Below, piece after piece: positions 25,655-34,584 of a stretch of DNA of 64,000 bases (position 1 is the stretch's first letter; each line of letters opens with the position of its first letter). This DNA comes from Paenibacillus glycanilyticus (lineage in GTDB: Bacteria > Bacillota > Bacilli > Paenibacillales > Paenibacillaceae), in contig NZ_BSSQ01000003.1 of the NCBI RefSeq assembly GCF_030161375.1, forward strand, positions 1 through 64,000. The letters run 5' to 3'. The notes beneath the pieces are model-generated. The model was not told the DNA's origin and ran no database searches. It saw only the letters and a list, made by a program, of their open reading frames with translations. A program made the position numbers and the translations under genes.

Positions 25655-28477
25655 ATGACCGAAAACGCTAATCCGTCTTTTCCATTTCACAACCCCGAGC
25701 TGCCGCTAGAGCAGCGCGTTAATGATTTGGTTAACCGATTCACCCTGGAAGAAAAAATCAATCTGATGTGCCAATATCAAGACGAGATTGCCCATCTTGG
25801 CGTCAAAGCCTACAAACACGGTACCGAAGCTGCTCACGGCATGGCTTGGCTTGGCGAAGCAACAACCTTCCCTCAGCCGATTGGTCTTGCCTGCACATGG
25901 GATAAAACCCTGCTCCGAGAAATCGGAAGCGCGATCGGCGACGAAGCCCGCGGCTTCTATCACCGCAATCCGGCTCACAACGGACTGACGCTTTGGGCGC
26001 CAACGGTCGATATGGAGCGCGATCCCCGCTGGGGCCGCACGGAAGAAGCTTACGGCGAAGATCCGATTCTAACGGGCAAACTTTCCGCCGCGCTTACGCA
26101 AGGCCTTCAAGGCGATCATCCGTTTTACGTGAAAGCAGTCGCATCGCTCAAGCATTTCATCGGCAACAATAACGAGATAGACCGAGGCGAATGTTCCGTC
26201 AGCCTTGATCCGCGCAATAAGCACGAGTATTACTTGAAAGCATTCGAGATTCCGTTCAAGGAAGGCGGCGCGCTGTCGATGATGACCGCCTATAACTCCG
26301 TTAACGGCGTTCCGGCGAACGTTAATCCGGACGTGAACAACATCGTCAAACGCGAATGGGGCATGAACGGTTTTGTTGTCAGCGACGCGGGCGACGTGCT
26401 AGGCACGGTTAATGATCACCATTATGTTGAAACCTATAAGGAAGCCGTCGCTCTTACGATCAAAGCTGGCGTAGACAGCATTACCGACGATCACCCGATC
26501 TCGAAGCAGGCGATCCGCGATGCGTTGACTGACGGCCTACTAACGGAAAATGATCTCGACACGGCGCTTCGCAACACGTTCCGCGTCCGCTTCCGACTTG
26601 GCGAATTTGATCCGGCAGACCGCAATCCATATGCAGCGATCGACGACTCGGCCATCATGAAGCCGGAACATGCGAAGCTTGCTCTCGATGCCGTACGCAA
26701 AAGCATTGTTTTGCTCAAAAACGATGGCCTTTTGCCGCTCGATGCAAATAAATTGTCCAAAGCTGCCGTTATCGGCCCGCTAGCCGGCATCGTGTACCGC
26801 GACTGGTACAGCGGTCTTATGCCTTACGCCATTACACCGTTTGAAGGCATTCGGGCGAAGATGAACGGCGAAGGGCAACGGGTAACGCTCGCGACTGGCA
26901 GCAACCGCGTGAAGCTGAAATCGCTGAAGAACGACCGTTATGTGACGGTTGCAAGCGGCGAGAAAAACCCGCTCGCTGCAAGCGCGCAAGACTCGGACTC
27001 TGCCGACCTGTTCGAGACAACCGACTGGGGCTGGGACAGCCACACCATCATTGCCGAGAACAACAAGTTGTACCTATCTACGGATGAAGAGCAGGTTACC
27101 GCATCTTCCGAGCATATCTGGGAATGGTTCACCAAAGAAGTGTTCCACGTCCGTCCGCAGCAAGATGAGAATACCGTCGCCTTCACGACTTGGAACAACC
27201 GTCCGGTCACCGTAAATGCCGAGACCGGCGCTTTGGAAGTGCAAGATGGCGATCCTGTTACTGCTGAACGATTTGCGGTTGAACAAGAAACCGACGGCCT
27301 GCAGGAAGCGATTGCCGCAGCCCGCGAGAACGAAGTCGCGGTTGTTGTAGTTGGCAATCATCCGCTTATTAACGGGAAAGAAACCATTGACCGTCCAGAT
27401 CTGACGCTTGCCGCTTACCAAGAGAAGCTGATCCGCGAAGTGTACGCGGTAAATCCGAACACGGTAGTCGTTGTTGTCGGCAGCTATCCGTTTGCCATGC
27501 CTTGGGTACAGGAGAACATCCCTGCTATCGTCTACCTGTCGCATGCCGGTCAAGAGCTTGGCCGCGCGCTTGCAGATGTGCTGTTCGGAGACTACAATCC
27601 GGCGGGCCGCGTGAACATGACCTGGTACGAGTCGGCTTCGCAACTTGGCGAATTTATGGATTACGACATTATTAAGAGCGAGCGCACTTACCAATATTTT
27701 GCCGGCAAACCGTTGTATCCATTCGGCCATGGCTTGTCCTACAGCCGCTTCCAATACGAAACGCTCCGGTTAGAGCAGTCCGAAGATTCGATTACCGCTT
27801 GCTTCCGCGTTACGAATACAAGCGACGTAGACGGCGAAGAAGTTGTTCAGCTGTATACCAGAGCTTTGGAATCCCGCGTGAAACGTCCGCTGAGACAACT
27901 TCAATCGTTCGAGCGCCTAACGATTGCCGCAGGCGAAACCCAAGAAGTCCGCTTTGAGCTGGATCGTTCCGCTCTTGCTTTCTGGGATGTTACGCGCAGC
28001 CAAATGTGCGTCGAGCAAGGAAGCTACGCGTTCCTCGTAGGCGCATCCTCCGGCGATATCCGCTTGGAAGGTACATTAACCGTTGCCGGCGAGACGATTC
28101 CGCCTCGCGATCTGACCCAAGTTACTGCTGCGGTGAACTATGACGACTATTCGAATATCATCATCGGCGAGAATACCGAAGGCGGCGACAGCGCCGCAAC
28201 AACTTCAGCCGATGCATGGCTTCGATATGACGATGCACAGCTTGGCGAAGAAACTTGCTTCTTCGAAGTAAGAGCTTTGTCTTCGAATGGCGCAGCCGTC
28301 GAGATCCGATTGGATGCACCGGACGGCCCGTTGGCCGGCAGCTTGAAGCTTGAGGCCAGACCAACATGGCAGACCGCTACCGGCTCGGTAGAGCCTATGG
28401 CCGGCAATCATAACGTCTATCTGGTTGTTCAAGGAGAAGGCGAAACAAAGCTTGGCTGGTTCCGCTTCGGTAAATAA
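25655..28477 (+). CDS. Glycoside hydrolase family 3 with inserted beta-trefoil and C-terminal CBM6-like domain
   Basis: 940 residues, cytoplasmic (no signal), start preceded by AAAGGAGCTGAC. The GH3 N-terminal barrel (about 1-330) includes DMERDPRWGRTEEAYGEDP and LKHFIGNN, and the nucleophile is in GFVVSDAGD (Asp near 244). The second alpha/beta domain is split: between VIGPLAG (about 370) and VAVVVVGNHP lies a roughly 130-residue insert (about 414-543) that looks like a fascin/ricin-type beta-trefoil (VKLKSLKNDRYVTVAS, KLYLSTDEEQ, RPVTVNAETGALEV). A fibronectin-III-like domain follows PFGHGLSYSRFQYE, and residues 853-940 resemble CBM6. Retaining beta-glycosidase, probably a beta-glucosidase or beta-xylosidase of imported oligosaccharides. 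Confidence 0.92.
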   Translation: MTENANPSFPFHNPELPLEQRVNDLVNRFTLEEKINLMCQYQDEIAHLGVKAYKHGTEAAHGMAWLGEATTFPQPIGLACTWDKTLLREIGSAIGDEARGFYHRNPAHNGLTLWAPTVDMERDPRWGRTEEAYGEDPILTGKLSAALTQGLQGDHPFYVKAVASLKHFIGNNNEIDRGECSVSLDPRNKHEYYLKAFEIPFKEGGALSMMTAYNSVNGVPANVNPDVNNIVKREWGMNGFVVSDAGDVLGTVNDHHYVETYKEAVALTIKAGVDSITDDHPISKQAIRDALTDGLLTENDLDTALRNTFRVRFRLGEFDPADRNPYAAIDDSAIMKPEHAKLALDAVRKSIVLLKNDGLLPLDANKLSKAAVIGPLAGIVYRDWYSGLMPYAITPFEGIRAKMNGEGQRVTLATGSNRVKLKSLKNDRYVTVASGEKNPLAASAQDSDSADLFETTDWGWDSHTIIAENNKLYLSTDEEQVTASSEHIWEWFTKEVFHVRPQQDENTVAFTTWNNRPVTVNAETGALEVQDGDPVTAERFAVEQETDGLQEAIAAARENEVAVVVVGNHPLINGKETIDRPDLTLAAYQEKLIREVYAVNPNTVVVVVGSYPFAMPWVQENIPAIVYLSHAGQELGRALADVLFGDYNPAGRVNMTWYESASQLGEFMDYDIIKSERTYQYFAGKPLYPFGHGLSYSRFQYETLRLEQSEDSITACFRVTNTSDVDGEEVVQLYTRALESRVKRPLRQLQSFERLTIAAGETQEVRFELDRSALAFWDVTRSQMCVEQGSYAFLVGASSGDIRLEGTLTVAGETIPPRDLTQVTAAVNYDDYSNIIIGENTEGGDSAATTSADAWLRYDDAQLGEETCFFEVRALSSNGAAVEIRLDAPDGPLAGSLKLEARPTWQTATGSVEPMAGNHNVYLVVQGEGETKLGWFRFGK

Positions 28478-28568
28478 ATCGTTATGCAGGGGCAACTCTT
28501 TGTCATCATTAGATGATAAGGGGCGGCCCCTTTCCTATCGCAGACGGCTACGTTCCAGCGTAGCAAAC

Positions 28569-28597
28569 AGCCGCTTGTTCCCGAAGGAGCAAGCGGC
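28569..28597. terminator. Terminator between convergent GH3 and GH31 genes
   Basis: AGCCGCTTGTTCC-cgaa-GGAGCAAGCGGCT hairpin followed on the plus strand by a T-rich stretch. A smaller GC-rich hairpin (aaggggcggcccctt, near 28518) precedes it. Confidence 0.7.
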
Positions 28598-28608
28598 TAT
28601 CTATTTTA

Positions 28609-30921
28609 TTACAGATTTACAGTAATCTTGGAAGCGAATGGAGCCAACTTCAAACCTTCTTGGCTTTGCACGGATTCCGCGCCTTCTACGGCTGCTGCCT
28701 GCCCGATGCCGCGCAGAACAACTTGCCATGGCTTGTCTGTGCCTTCATAGCTAATTTCGATTGTGCCGCCTGTACGAACCGCTGTTGCGGTTGCTTGCGG
28801 TTTGCCGTTCAGATCGTGAATGACAGCCGTTGCGGTAGCGCCGTCCGCCAGTTCGAACAGATGCAGTGTTACGTTATCTGCATAGTCGTAGTCCGGCTTC
28901 TGATTGTTACTGCCAATCGCTAGAAGCGTGTTTGGACGAACGAGCAACGGAATCGAGCTGTAGCCATGCTGCTCTTCCACCCATTTGCCGCCTTCAACGG
29001 TTGTGCCGTCGATCAAGCTAGTCCATTTGCCTGCAGGTACGTAATATTTCGCCGTGCCTTCCGTGTTGAAGATTGGAGCTACGAGCAGATTTTCGCCCAG
29101 CATGTATTGACGGTCGAGATAATGCGTCGTTGGATCTTCAGGGAACTCGAGAACCATCGCGCGCATCATTGGCACGCCCTTCTCCGTTGCTTCAACCGCA
29201 TGGTTGAACAGATACGGCATCAGGCTGCTCTTAAGCTCCGTGAAGTAGCGAAGCACGTCAACGGATTCTTCGTCGAAGAGCCAAGGCACGCGGTACGACT
29301 CATTGCCGTGCAGACGGCTATGCGAGCTAAGCATGCCAAACGCTACCCAACGTTTGTAGATATCCGGCGGAGCTGTCCGCTCGAAACCGCTAATATCATG
29401 GCTCCAGAAGCCAAAGCCGGAGAGCCCAAGCGACAAGCCGCCACGGAGCGATTCCGCCATCGAGTCGTAATTCGCGGAGCAGTCGCCGCCCCAGTGTACC
29501 GGGAATTGTTGACCGCCGGCTGTTGCCGAACGCGCGAACAACATCGCTTCGTTTTTGCCGCGGTTTTCTTCCAACACTTCAAATACCGCTTTGTTGTACA
29601 GCTGTGTATAGTAATTGTGCATTTTTTCCGGATCAGAGCCATCAAAGTAAACGACATCCGTCGGAATCCGCTCGCCGAAGTCTGTTTTGAAGCAATCTAC
29701 GCCCATATCCATCAGACGTTTGAGATGGCCTTTGAACCATTTCGTCGCATCCGGGTTCGTGAAGTCGACAAGACCCATGCCCGCTTGCCATTTATCCCAT
29801 TGCCAAACGCTGCCGTCCGGTTTGCGGACGAGATAGCCATTGTCCATGCCTTCTTGGAAAAGAGCCGACTTCTGGCCGATATAGGAGTTGATCCATACGC
29901 AGATGCGCAGACCGCGTTCTTTCAGGCGGCGAAGCATGCCTTCCGGATCCGGGAACATGTCCGCGTCCCACTCGAAGTTGCACCATTCATATTCTTTCAT
30001 CCAGAAACAGTCGAAGTGGAAGACATGCAGCGGAATGTTGCGCTCCGCCATTCCCTCAATAAAGCTGTTAACCGTAGCTTCATCGTAATCCGTTGTGAAC
30101 GAAGTGGTCAGCCACAGGCCAAACGACCATGCCGGCGGCAATGCCGGTTTGCCGGTCAGCTTCGTATAGTTGTCGAGAACGTCTTTGAGCGTTTTACCGC
30201 CTACGATGAAATATTCCAAGTGCTCGCCGGGTACGCTGAAGCCTACCTTCGATACAACTTCGGAACCAACCTCGAACGATACGCGTTCCGGATGGTTGAC
30301 GAATACGCCATAACCTGCGCTCGACAGGTAGAACGGTACGTTTTTATACGCTTGCTCGGAGCTAGTGCCTCCGTCTTCGTTCCAGGAATCAACCACTTGA
30401 CCGTTCTTGATAAACGGCGTGAAGCGTTCGCCAAGACCGTATACTTGCTCGCCAACGCCAAGATCAAGCATTTCGCGGAAGTACGGTTTGCCTTGATCTT
30501 TCACGTATGCTGCCGCTTTGTGCGCGGTACCGGTCATCTTGCGTCCGTTCTGGAAAAATTCCAGACCCCAAGTTGGCGATTTGCGGATACGCGCCTGCAG
30601 TCCGCCGCTTGTTAATGTTGTATATTGCTCGTCATGATCGACGGTTGCGGTATGGTTAGCATCTGCGTTAATTTCGAACTCGGGACCAACTTGTTTGACG
30701 CCGGCATGGTGAACCCAGCGCACTTTAATCACGTCAGGGATCGGAGAGCTGATCTCAGCCGTTAGCATCATGCCGTTCAGCGTATCGCCTTTAATGTTAA
30801 TGGGCTTTGTCGCCATATATGCTGTCAGCTTGCCGTTGTTCTCTTTCAGTTCGCGCACGTCTACCGGGTGCTGCATGTCGACGCCTTCGCGAATTTGCCA
30901 ATAACCATCTGTAAATTTCAT
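28609..30921 (-). CDS. yicI: Alpha-xylosidase, glycoside hydrolase family 31 (YicI-like)
   Basis: 770 residues starting at the ATG at 30921 (MKFTDGYWQIREGV), behind AGAGGAGGA; the frame is open to 30966 but without a ribosome site. The length nearly equals E. coli YicI. The N-terminus MKFTDGYW is the signature of the alpha-xylosidase branch of GH31. The catalytic nucleophile is in CFKTDFGERIP (Asp near 415), and the acid/base lies in HWGGDCSANYDSM (Asp near 480). It removes terminal alpha-1,6-xylose from xyloglucan-type oligosaccharides (isoprimeverose units) in the cytoplasm. It lies opposite an AraC regulator (31130-32014), which may control it. Confidence 0.93.
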   Translation of the reverse strand: MKFTDGYWQIREGVDMQHPVDVRELKENNGKLTAYMATKPINIKGDTLNGMMLTAEISSPIPDVIKVRWVHHAGVKQVGPEFEINADANHTATVDHDEQYTTLTSGGLQARIRKSPTWGLEFFQNGRKMTGTAHKAAAYVKDQGKPYFREMLDLGVGEQVYGLGERFTPFIKNGQVVDSWNEDGGTSSEQAYKNVPFYLSSAGYGVFVNHPERVSFEVGSEVVSKVGFSVPGEHLEYFIVGGKTLKDVLDNYTKLTGKPALPPAWSFGLWLTTSFTTDYDEATVNSFIEGMAERNIPLHVFHFDCFWMKEYEWCNFEWDADMFPDPEGMLRRLKERGLRICVWINSYIGQKSALFQEGMDNGYLVRKPDGSVWQWDKWQAGMGLVDFTNPDATKWFKGHLKRLMDMGVDCFKTDFGERIPTDVVYFDGSDPEKMHNYYTQLYNKAVFEVLEENRGKNEAMLFARSATAGGQQFPVHWGGDCSANYDSMAESLRGGLSLGLSGFGFWSHDISGFERTAPPDIYKRWVAFGMLSSHSRLHGNESYRVPWLFDEESVDVLRYFTELKSSLMPYLFNHAVEATEKGVPMMRAMVLEFPEDPTTHYLDRQYMLGENLLVAPIFNTEGTAKYYVPAGKWTSLIDGTTVEGGKWVEEQHGYSSIPLLVRPNTLLAIGSNNQKPDYDYADNVTLHLFELADGATATAVIHDLNGKPQATATAVRTGGTIEISYEGTDKPWQVVLRGIGQAAAVEGAESVQSQEGLKLAPFASKITVNL

Positions 30922-31017
30922 GGATTTGGTTCCTCCTCTAATGAATGAAAAAGAATTGCGGGGCAATCCTTGCTTCTGTTCGCTGCTTAAATGCCTACTT
31001 AGTAGTTTCTCGTACCA

Positions 31018-31031
31018 TGTAAGCGGTTATG
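31018..31031 (+). promoter_or_regulatory. Imperfect cre-like site in GH31/AraC divergent region
   Basis: TGTAAGCGGTTATG differs from the CcpA consensus TGNAANCGNWNNCA in one of the final two fixed bases. It lies about 100 bp from either start and is given only because GH31 would be a plausible target. Confidence 0.3.
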
Positions 31032-31129
31032 TTATAATAATATTGTCTTACCCTATATAAATCTGTCTAAATATTGCTCATTATTATCACGATTTTGACA
31101 TTTCCATAAATACATTAGGAGTCTTAACT

Positions 31130-32014
31130 ATGGACAAATCGACACTGAAAGAAGCACGCAAGCATGGTACTCCGATCTACCCGGTCAGCTTCTACGATAT
31201 TGCTTGTCCGCCCGATGCGCCGCTTCTGGATTTGCATTGGCATGATGAACTTGAACTGCTGCTCGTTACGGAAGGATCTGCCGTGTTCAGGGTAGACCTG
31301 CAAGATTATGAACTACGTGCGGGAGAAGCGATCTTTGTCAATGCGGGGGAGCTTCATTCGGGTTATGTTACTAACGATCAGGCATGCTCTTTTACAGCCG
31401 TAGTGTTCCACTCCAGCTTGTTCAGCAGCGGCACCATCGATTATTTGTTTGACCGTTATATTTCTCCCGTGCTGGAGCGAAGATATGAAGTACCAGCCCA
31501 TCTGCGCCGGGAGCCGGGAGCCGGACTGGAACTGCTTACCATGCTTGATACGTTAATTGAGATTTACAACTCAGACAAATTAGCCAATGAATTAATGATA
31601 AAAGGATTGCTCTACTCCATGATGTCGGAGCTGATCGGCTTGGGAGGCCCCGCTGCCCGAACCAAACCGGAGCAGGAAGGTTACCGGATCGACCGGCTGA
31701 AGACGGTAATCGAATATATCGAGCAGAACTACGCGGAGCCTATCCCTCTGCACAAACTCGCCGAGCTTGCGAGAATGAGCGAATCTTACTTTTGCCGTTT
31801 CTTCAAACGGATCACAACAAAAAGCCCCATTGAATATATGAACAGCTACCGCGTCCAGCAAGCGGCAGCCCGTCTGCGCCAGTCCGACGCCAAAATTATG
31901 GAGGTCGCGCTGGATGTTGGCTTCAACAGCTTAAGCTACTTCAACACCGTGTTCCGCCAACGTTTCGGCTGCACGCCTAGGGAGTACCGCAGCCGGTTGC
32001 AGAAGAGCGGGTAG
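31130..32014 (+). CDS. AraC family transcriptional regulator (cupin + HTH)
   Basis: 294 residues after a TTAGGAG ribosome site. The N-terminal cupin (about 20-110: LDLHWHDELELLLVTEGSAVFRVD) is the sugar-sensing domain. The C-terminal 100 residues hold two HTHs (LHKLAELARMSESYFCRFFKRIT, IMEVALDVGFNSLSYFNTVFRQRFG, CTPREYR). It is divergent from the alpha-xylosidase gene, sharing a 208-bp promoter region, so it is the probable activator of that gene with a xylosyl-oligosaccharide as the likely effector. That last point is inference from position. Confidence 0.9.
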   Translation: MDKSTLKEARKHGTPIYPVSFYDIACPPDAPLLDLHWHDELELLLVTEGSAVFRVDLQDYELRAGEAIFVNAGELHSGYVTNDQACSFTAVVFHSSLFSSGTIDYLFDRYISPVLERRYEVPAHLRREPGAGLELLTMLDTLIEIYNSDKLANELMIKGLLYSMMSELIGLGGPAARTKPEQEGYRIDRLKTVIEYIEQNYAEPIPLHKLAELARMSESYFCRFFKRITTKSPIEYMNSYRVQQAAARLRQSDAKIMEVALDVGFNSLSYFNTVFRQRFGCTPREYRSRLQKSG

Positions 32015-32040
32015 TTGGTAGTTGCAGCATGGAAATAAAA

Positions 32041-32078
32041 AAAGGATCAAAAAGCGAAGTGCTTTTTGATCCTTTTCC
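32041..32078. terminator. Bidirectional terminator
   Basis: AAAGGATCAAAAAGC-gaagt-GCTTTTTGATCCTTT, a perfect 15-bp stem with A/T runs on both sides, between the convergent AraC gene and the small gene ending at 32092. Confidence 0.88.
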
Positions 32079-32091
32079 TTAAATCGTTTAT

Positions 32092-32397
32092 TTAGTTAAC
32101 AGGCGAGTATTCCGAATTTGCCGTGTCGAGCATCGATTTCCAGCTGTTAAACTTTGTTTCTCTATTGATATAACGTTCAAACAATTCCTCATGCAAGTTA
32201 TTGATTTCAGCTTGCGTAGTGGCTTGAAAGTTGCCCTTCTCTAAGAACGCCGCAAAACTATCGAAGTTCGAATACTTCTTCATGAAGGCTCCATTAAACA
32301 ATTTGTCTAATGCAACGTTGTTCGGGTCTTCCTGGTTGTTTTTTGCTCCTTGCAGATCCTTAAACAGATCTTCCATTGACATTGGTTTATGTCTCAC
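32092..32397 (-). CDS. Small hypothetical protein
   Basis: 101 residues from a GTG start (VRHKPMSMEDLFKDL) 10 bp after GAAAGGTG; internal ATGs at residues 6 and 8 are alternatives. The protein is helical and acidic/polar, without signal peptide, membrane segment or cysteine. It reads like a small interaction domain (LDKLFNGAFMKKYSNFDSFAAFLEKGNF) ending SEYSPVN. I do not recognise a family with certainty. It follows the HEAT-repeat gene by 26 bp on the same strand, so the two probably form a bicistronic unit. Confidence 0.7.
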   Translation of the reverse strand: MRHKPMSMEDLFKDLQGAKNNQEDPNNVALDKLFNGAFMKKYSNFDSFAAFLEKGNFQATTQAEINNLHEELFERYINRETKFNSWKSMLDTANSEYSPVN

Positions 32398-32423
32398 GTC
32401 ATTAACACACCTTTCGTTTTAGT

Positions 32424-32864
32424 CTATTTTTTTCCTAAAGCTGCCCACGTTGACTCCAGCCAAGCATCAAAGTCAGTGCCCTTCTCGCCGTCATAGGCAT
32501 CGTACACATCAAGCCTCGTCTTTTTTAACTTCTCTTTAAACTCTTCATAAGAATGGCCTTCCGGCAAGCTTTTCTTGATTCGAACTAGAATTTTCTGCGT
32601 TCCTTTGACCGGTTCGCCTTTTTTGCGCGAAGGCAACTGAACTTCCTCGCCAAATGCCTTTAACTTGCGGTATGCCGCTTCCTGCACTTGATAAACGGCA
32701 TCGTTATTCAATCTATGCGTTAACACATCGATGACTTTCGAATGGTTCGACTGGCTAAGTTCTTCGACTGCGTTCAGCCGTTCTCTCCAGCTAGACCGGT
32801 TTGCGGCTGCTTTTAATTCATCATAATTCGAAGGCAATTCATTGCTAAATCCACGTTGACTCAA
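32424..32864 (-). CDS. HEAT-repeat-like small protein
   Basis: 146 residues from a TTG start (LSQRGFSNELPSNYDELKAAANRSSWRERLNAVEEL) with a weak GGATGAG ribosome site. Residues 20-75 contain two helical repeats of HEAT type (WRERLNAVEELSQSNHSKVIDVL, LNNDAVYQVQEAAYRKLKAFG). The rest is a basic helical tail with VKGTQKILVRIKKSLPEG and FDAWLESTWAALGKK. HEAT repeats are protein-binding scaffolds, so a partner is expected; the co-encoded 101-residue protein is the obvious candidate. No enzymatic motif is visible. Confidence 0.75.
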   Translation of the reverse strand: MSQRGFSNELPSNYDELKAAANRSSWRERLNAVEELSQSNHSKVIDVLTHRLNNDAVYQVQEAAYRKLKAFGEEVQLPSRKKGEPVKGTQKILVRIKKSLPEGHSYEEFKEKLKKTRLDVYDAYDGEKGTDFDAWLESTWAALGKK

Positions 32865-32992
32865 ATGATCTCATCCATTCTTTTGTTATTTCATTATTTA
32901 TTTTTAACGGATATTACTACATTATCCCTTTTGAAGGATGTTATCCATCCTTCAACTTAAATAGTAACACATAATGCACCCATAAGACTTGT

Positions 32993-33571
32993 TTGCCGGT
33001 CAATAAACTTTTATCTCGTTCCCCCGTTATTCTCATGGTAAAATTATCAAAAGATTTCGATAAAGAAAACTTTCCTTATTCCGAGGAGCCTTCGTTCAGC
33101 CGGCTCACCGGCCTTGTTGGCCTGTTGAATTGGCAAGGAATTGAACATCCTTGGCTGAATCAGGCTGTGGAAGTTTGTTTGAATAACATTGCCGAATCGA
33201 AATATGAAGATTCCCATACGATTCTTACGGCATTTTGCCTGCTGGAAAGCTTGCCTCAATCCAATCATGTAAAAGACCTGTTCTCCAAATTATCGGAAGA
33301 ACTTTATCAAGCTAATCACTTTAACCTGGAACCGGCTCAAACCTACGGACTTACTCCGCTAGATTTTGCGCCGCTTTCGAATTCCTATTGCAGAAAGATT
33401 TTTTCCGATCAGACACTGCATGATCATCTTGATGTTCTGGAATCGGAGCAGCAGGAAGATGGAGGCTGGCCGATTCAATGGGAGCCGCCTAGCGATTTGG
33501 CAAAGTTGGAATGGCGCGCATACAAAACGCTAAAAACCTTAATTACAATGAAATCGTATAATCGAATTTAA
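32993..33571 (+). CDS. C-terminal part of a squalene-cyclase/prenyltransferase-like repeat protein, probably 5'-truncated
   Basis: 192 residues from a TTG, or 178 from the ATG at 33035; neither start has a good ribosome site and the frame is closed by a stop at about 32972. From residue 29 on it shows alpha-toroid repeats as in prenyltransferase/squalene-oxidase-repeat proteins (LVGLLNWQGIEHPWLNQAVEVCLNNI, EDSHTILTAFCLLESLP, QQEDGGWPIQWEPP with the QxxDGGW motif). Related proteins in Bacillales are considerably longer, so the N-terminal third seems to be missing. It is therefore likely a decayed gene or pseudogene. Function of the intact family in these bacteria is unknown. Confidence 0.55.
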   Translation: MPVNKLLSRSPVILMVKLSKDFDKENFPYSEEPSFSRLTGLVGLLNWQGIEHPWLNQAVEVCLNNIAESKYEDSHTILTAFCLLESLPQSNHVKDLFSKLSEELYQANHFNLEPAQTYGLTPLDFAPLSNSYCRKIFSDQTLHDHLDVLESEQQEDGGWPIQWEPPSDLAKLEWRAYKTLKTLITMKSYNRI

Positions 33572-33610
33572 CAGCTCATCACGCTGCCGATTCTTCCGGA
33601 CATTTAAAAC

Positions 33611-33649
33611 AAAAAGGCGATATCAGGCTTAGGCCTGTATCGCCTTTTT
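33611..33649. terminator. Bidirectional terminator
   Basis: AAAAAGGCGATA-CAGGC-ttag-GCCTG-TATCGCCTTTTT stem between the truncated repeat-protein gene (+) and the hydrolase-like gene (-); the right end overlaps the hydrolase stop region. Confidence 0.88.
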
Positions 33650-34525
33650 ACTCAAAATTTGTTCAAACGCATCATTGAAGTATTCCATGACGTACTTCGC
33701 GACATAACATTCGAAGGAAGCATAATCCGTCTTGACGGCCGAAGGATCCTTAATAAATTGATCCACCTCTTCAAACGTAAATCTCGGCTGATCGATAAAC
33801 AACGCATTGGAAGCATCCGGCACAACGATTAAGGTCGAATGCATAAGAAGCTGGGAAGATAAAGCGTTGGAAGTCAAATAGATGGAATCGTCAGCACCAA
33901 CAAGCACCAGAGTAGGATGCGTCAAATGAGCGAAATCTTCATTAACGGGATCTTTGGCGAATAACTCCAGCATTTGAAAATAAGTAGCAGGCGCAACAGC
34001 CATATAAGCGGAAACTAGCTTGTTATACAAAGCATGGTCCGTTGACAGCTTGGAAATTCCGTTAGCCAGACTTTCCGCCAGCGTCAGCATGGAGCCTTTG
34101 CTCGTTAATTGCATGCGGCTTTCGATAATGGACGATATGGTCCCTTTAGGCATAAACGCGGGAACCGACAACAGGACCAGGCTTTTCACGAGATCGCTAT
34201 GCTGCAGGCTGAATTTCACGGCAAGCGTTGCGCCAAAGCCATATCCGAGCAAATGGACGGGACCCAGCTCCAGCTGCGTCAGAAATCCGAATAAATCCTG
34301 AATCAATAATTCCCAGCTGACAGGCTCATGGCCTTGGCCGGTACGGCCATGACCGCGAAGATCAAGTTTGACTACCCGGTAATGCTCCTTGAGATGAGGC
34401 AGAAACGGCTCCCAAACCTCCTGGTTAAGCCCCAAGTCATGTATAAGAACAATGGTCTCCATAGAGGAATTCGAATGATCGATATGATAGTGGAACGGAA
34501 TATTCCGTACTTGGATGAATGACAT
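33629..34525 (-). CDS. Alpha/beta-hydrolase fold protein lacking catalytic Ser and His (pseudoenzyme candidate)
   Basis: 298 residues with the full alpha/beta-hydrolase outline: the oxyanion segment LIHDLGLNQEVW (27-38), LDLRGHGRTGQG (54-64), the nucleophile elbow, the acid region LVGADDS, and the His loop. The elbow reads G94-Y-G-F-G98, so the catalytic serine is replaced by glycine at 96. The usual G-x-G-H loop reads PDASN, with Asn240 where His is expected. Two of three triad residues are thus lost while the fold is preserved. It is divergent from an XRE regulator with a palindrome between them. It may bind a ligand rather than hydrolyse one; I cannot name its role. Confidence 0.85.
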   Translation of the reverse strand: MSFIQVRNIPFHYHIDHSNSSMETIVLIHDLGLNQEVWEPFLPHLKEHYRVVKLDLRGHGRTGQGHEPVSWELLIQDLFGFLTQLELGPVHLLGYGFGATLAVKFSLQHSDLVKSLVLLSVPAFMPKGTISSIIESRMQLTSKGSMLTLAESLANGISKLSTDHALYNKLVSAYMAVAPATYFQMLELFAKDPVNEDFAHLTHPTLVLVGADDSIYLTSNALSSQLLMHSTLIVVPDASNALFIDQPRFTFEEVDQFIKDPSAVKTDYASFECYVAKYVMEYFNDAFEQILSKKAIQA

Positions 34526-34584
34526 ATAATCCTCCTACGTTTCATGAGCTTCAACTATCATATCCCGATTGCCCCCTCAAGTCT

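Noticed and set aside
28966..30615. 549-residue plus-strand open frame
   Set aside because: Antisense to the GH31 alpha-xylosidase gene with intact catalytic motifs; no recognisable protein.
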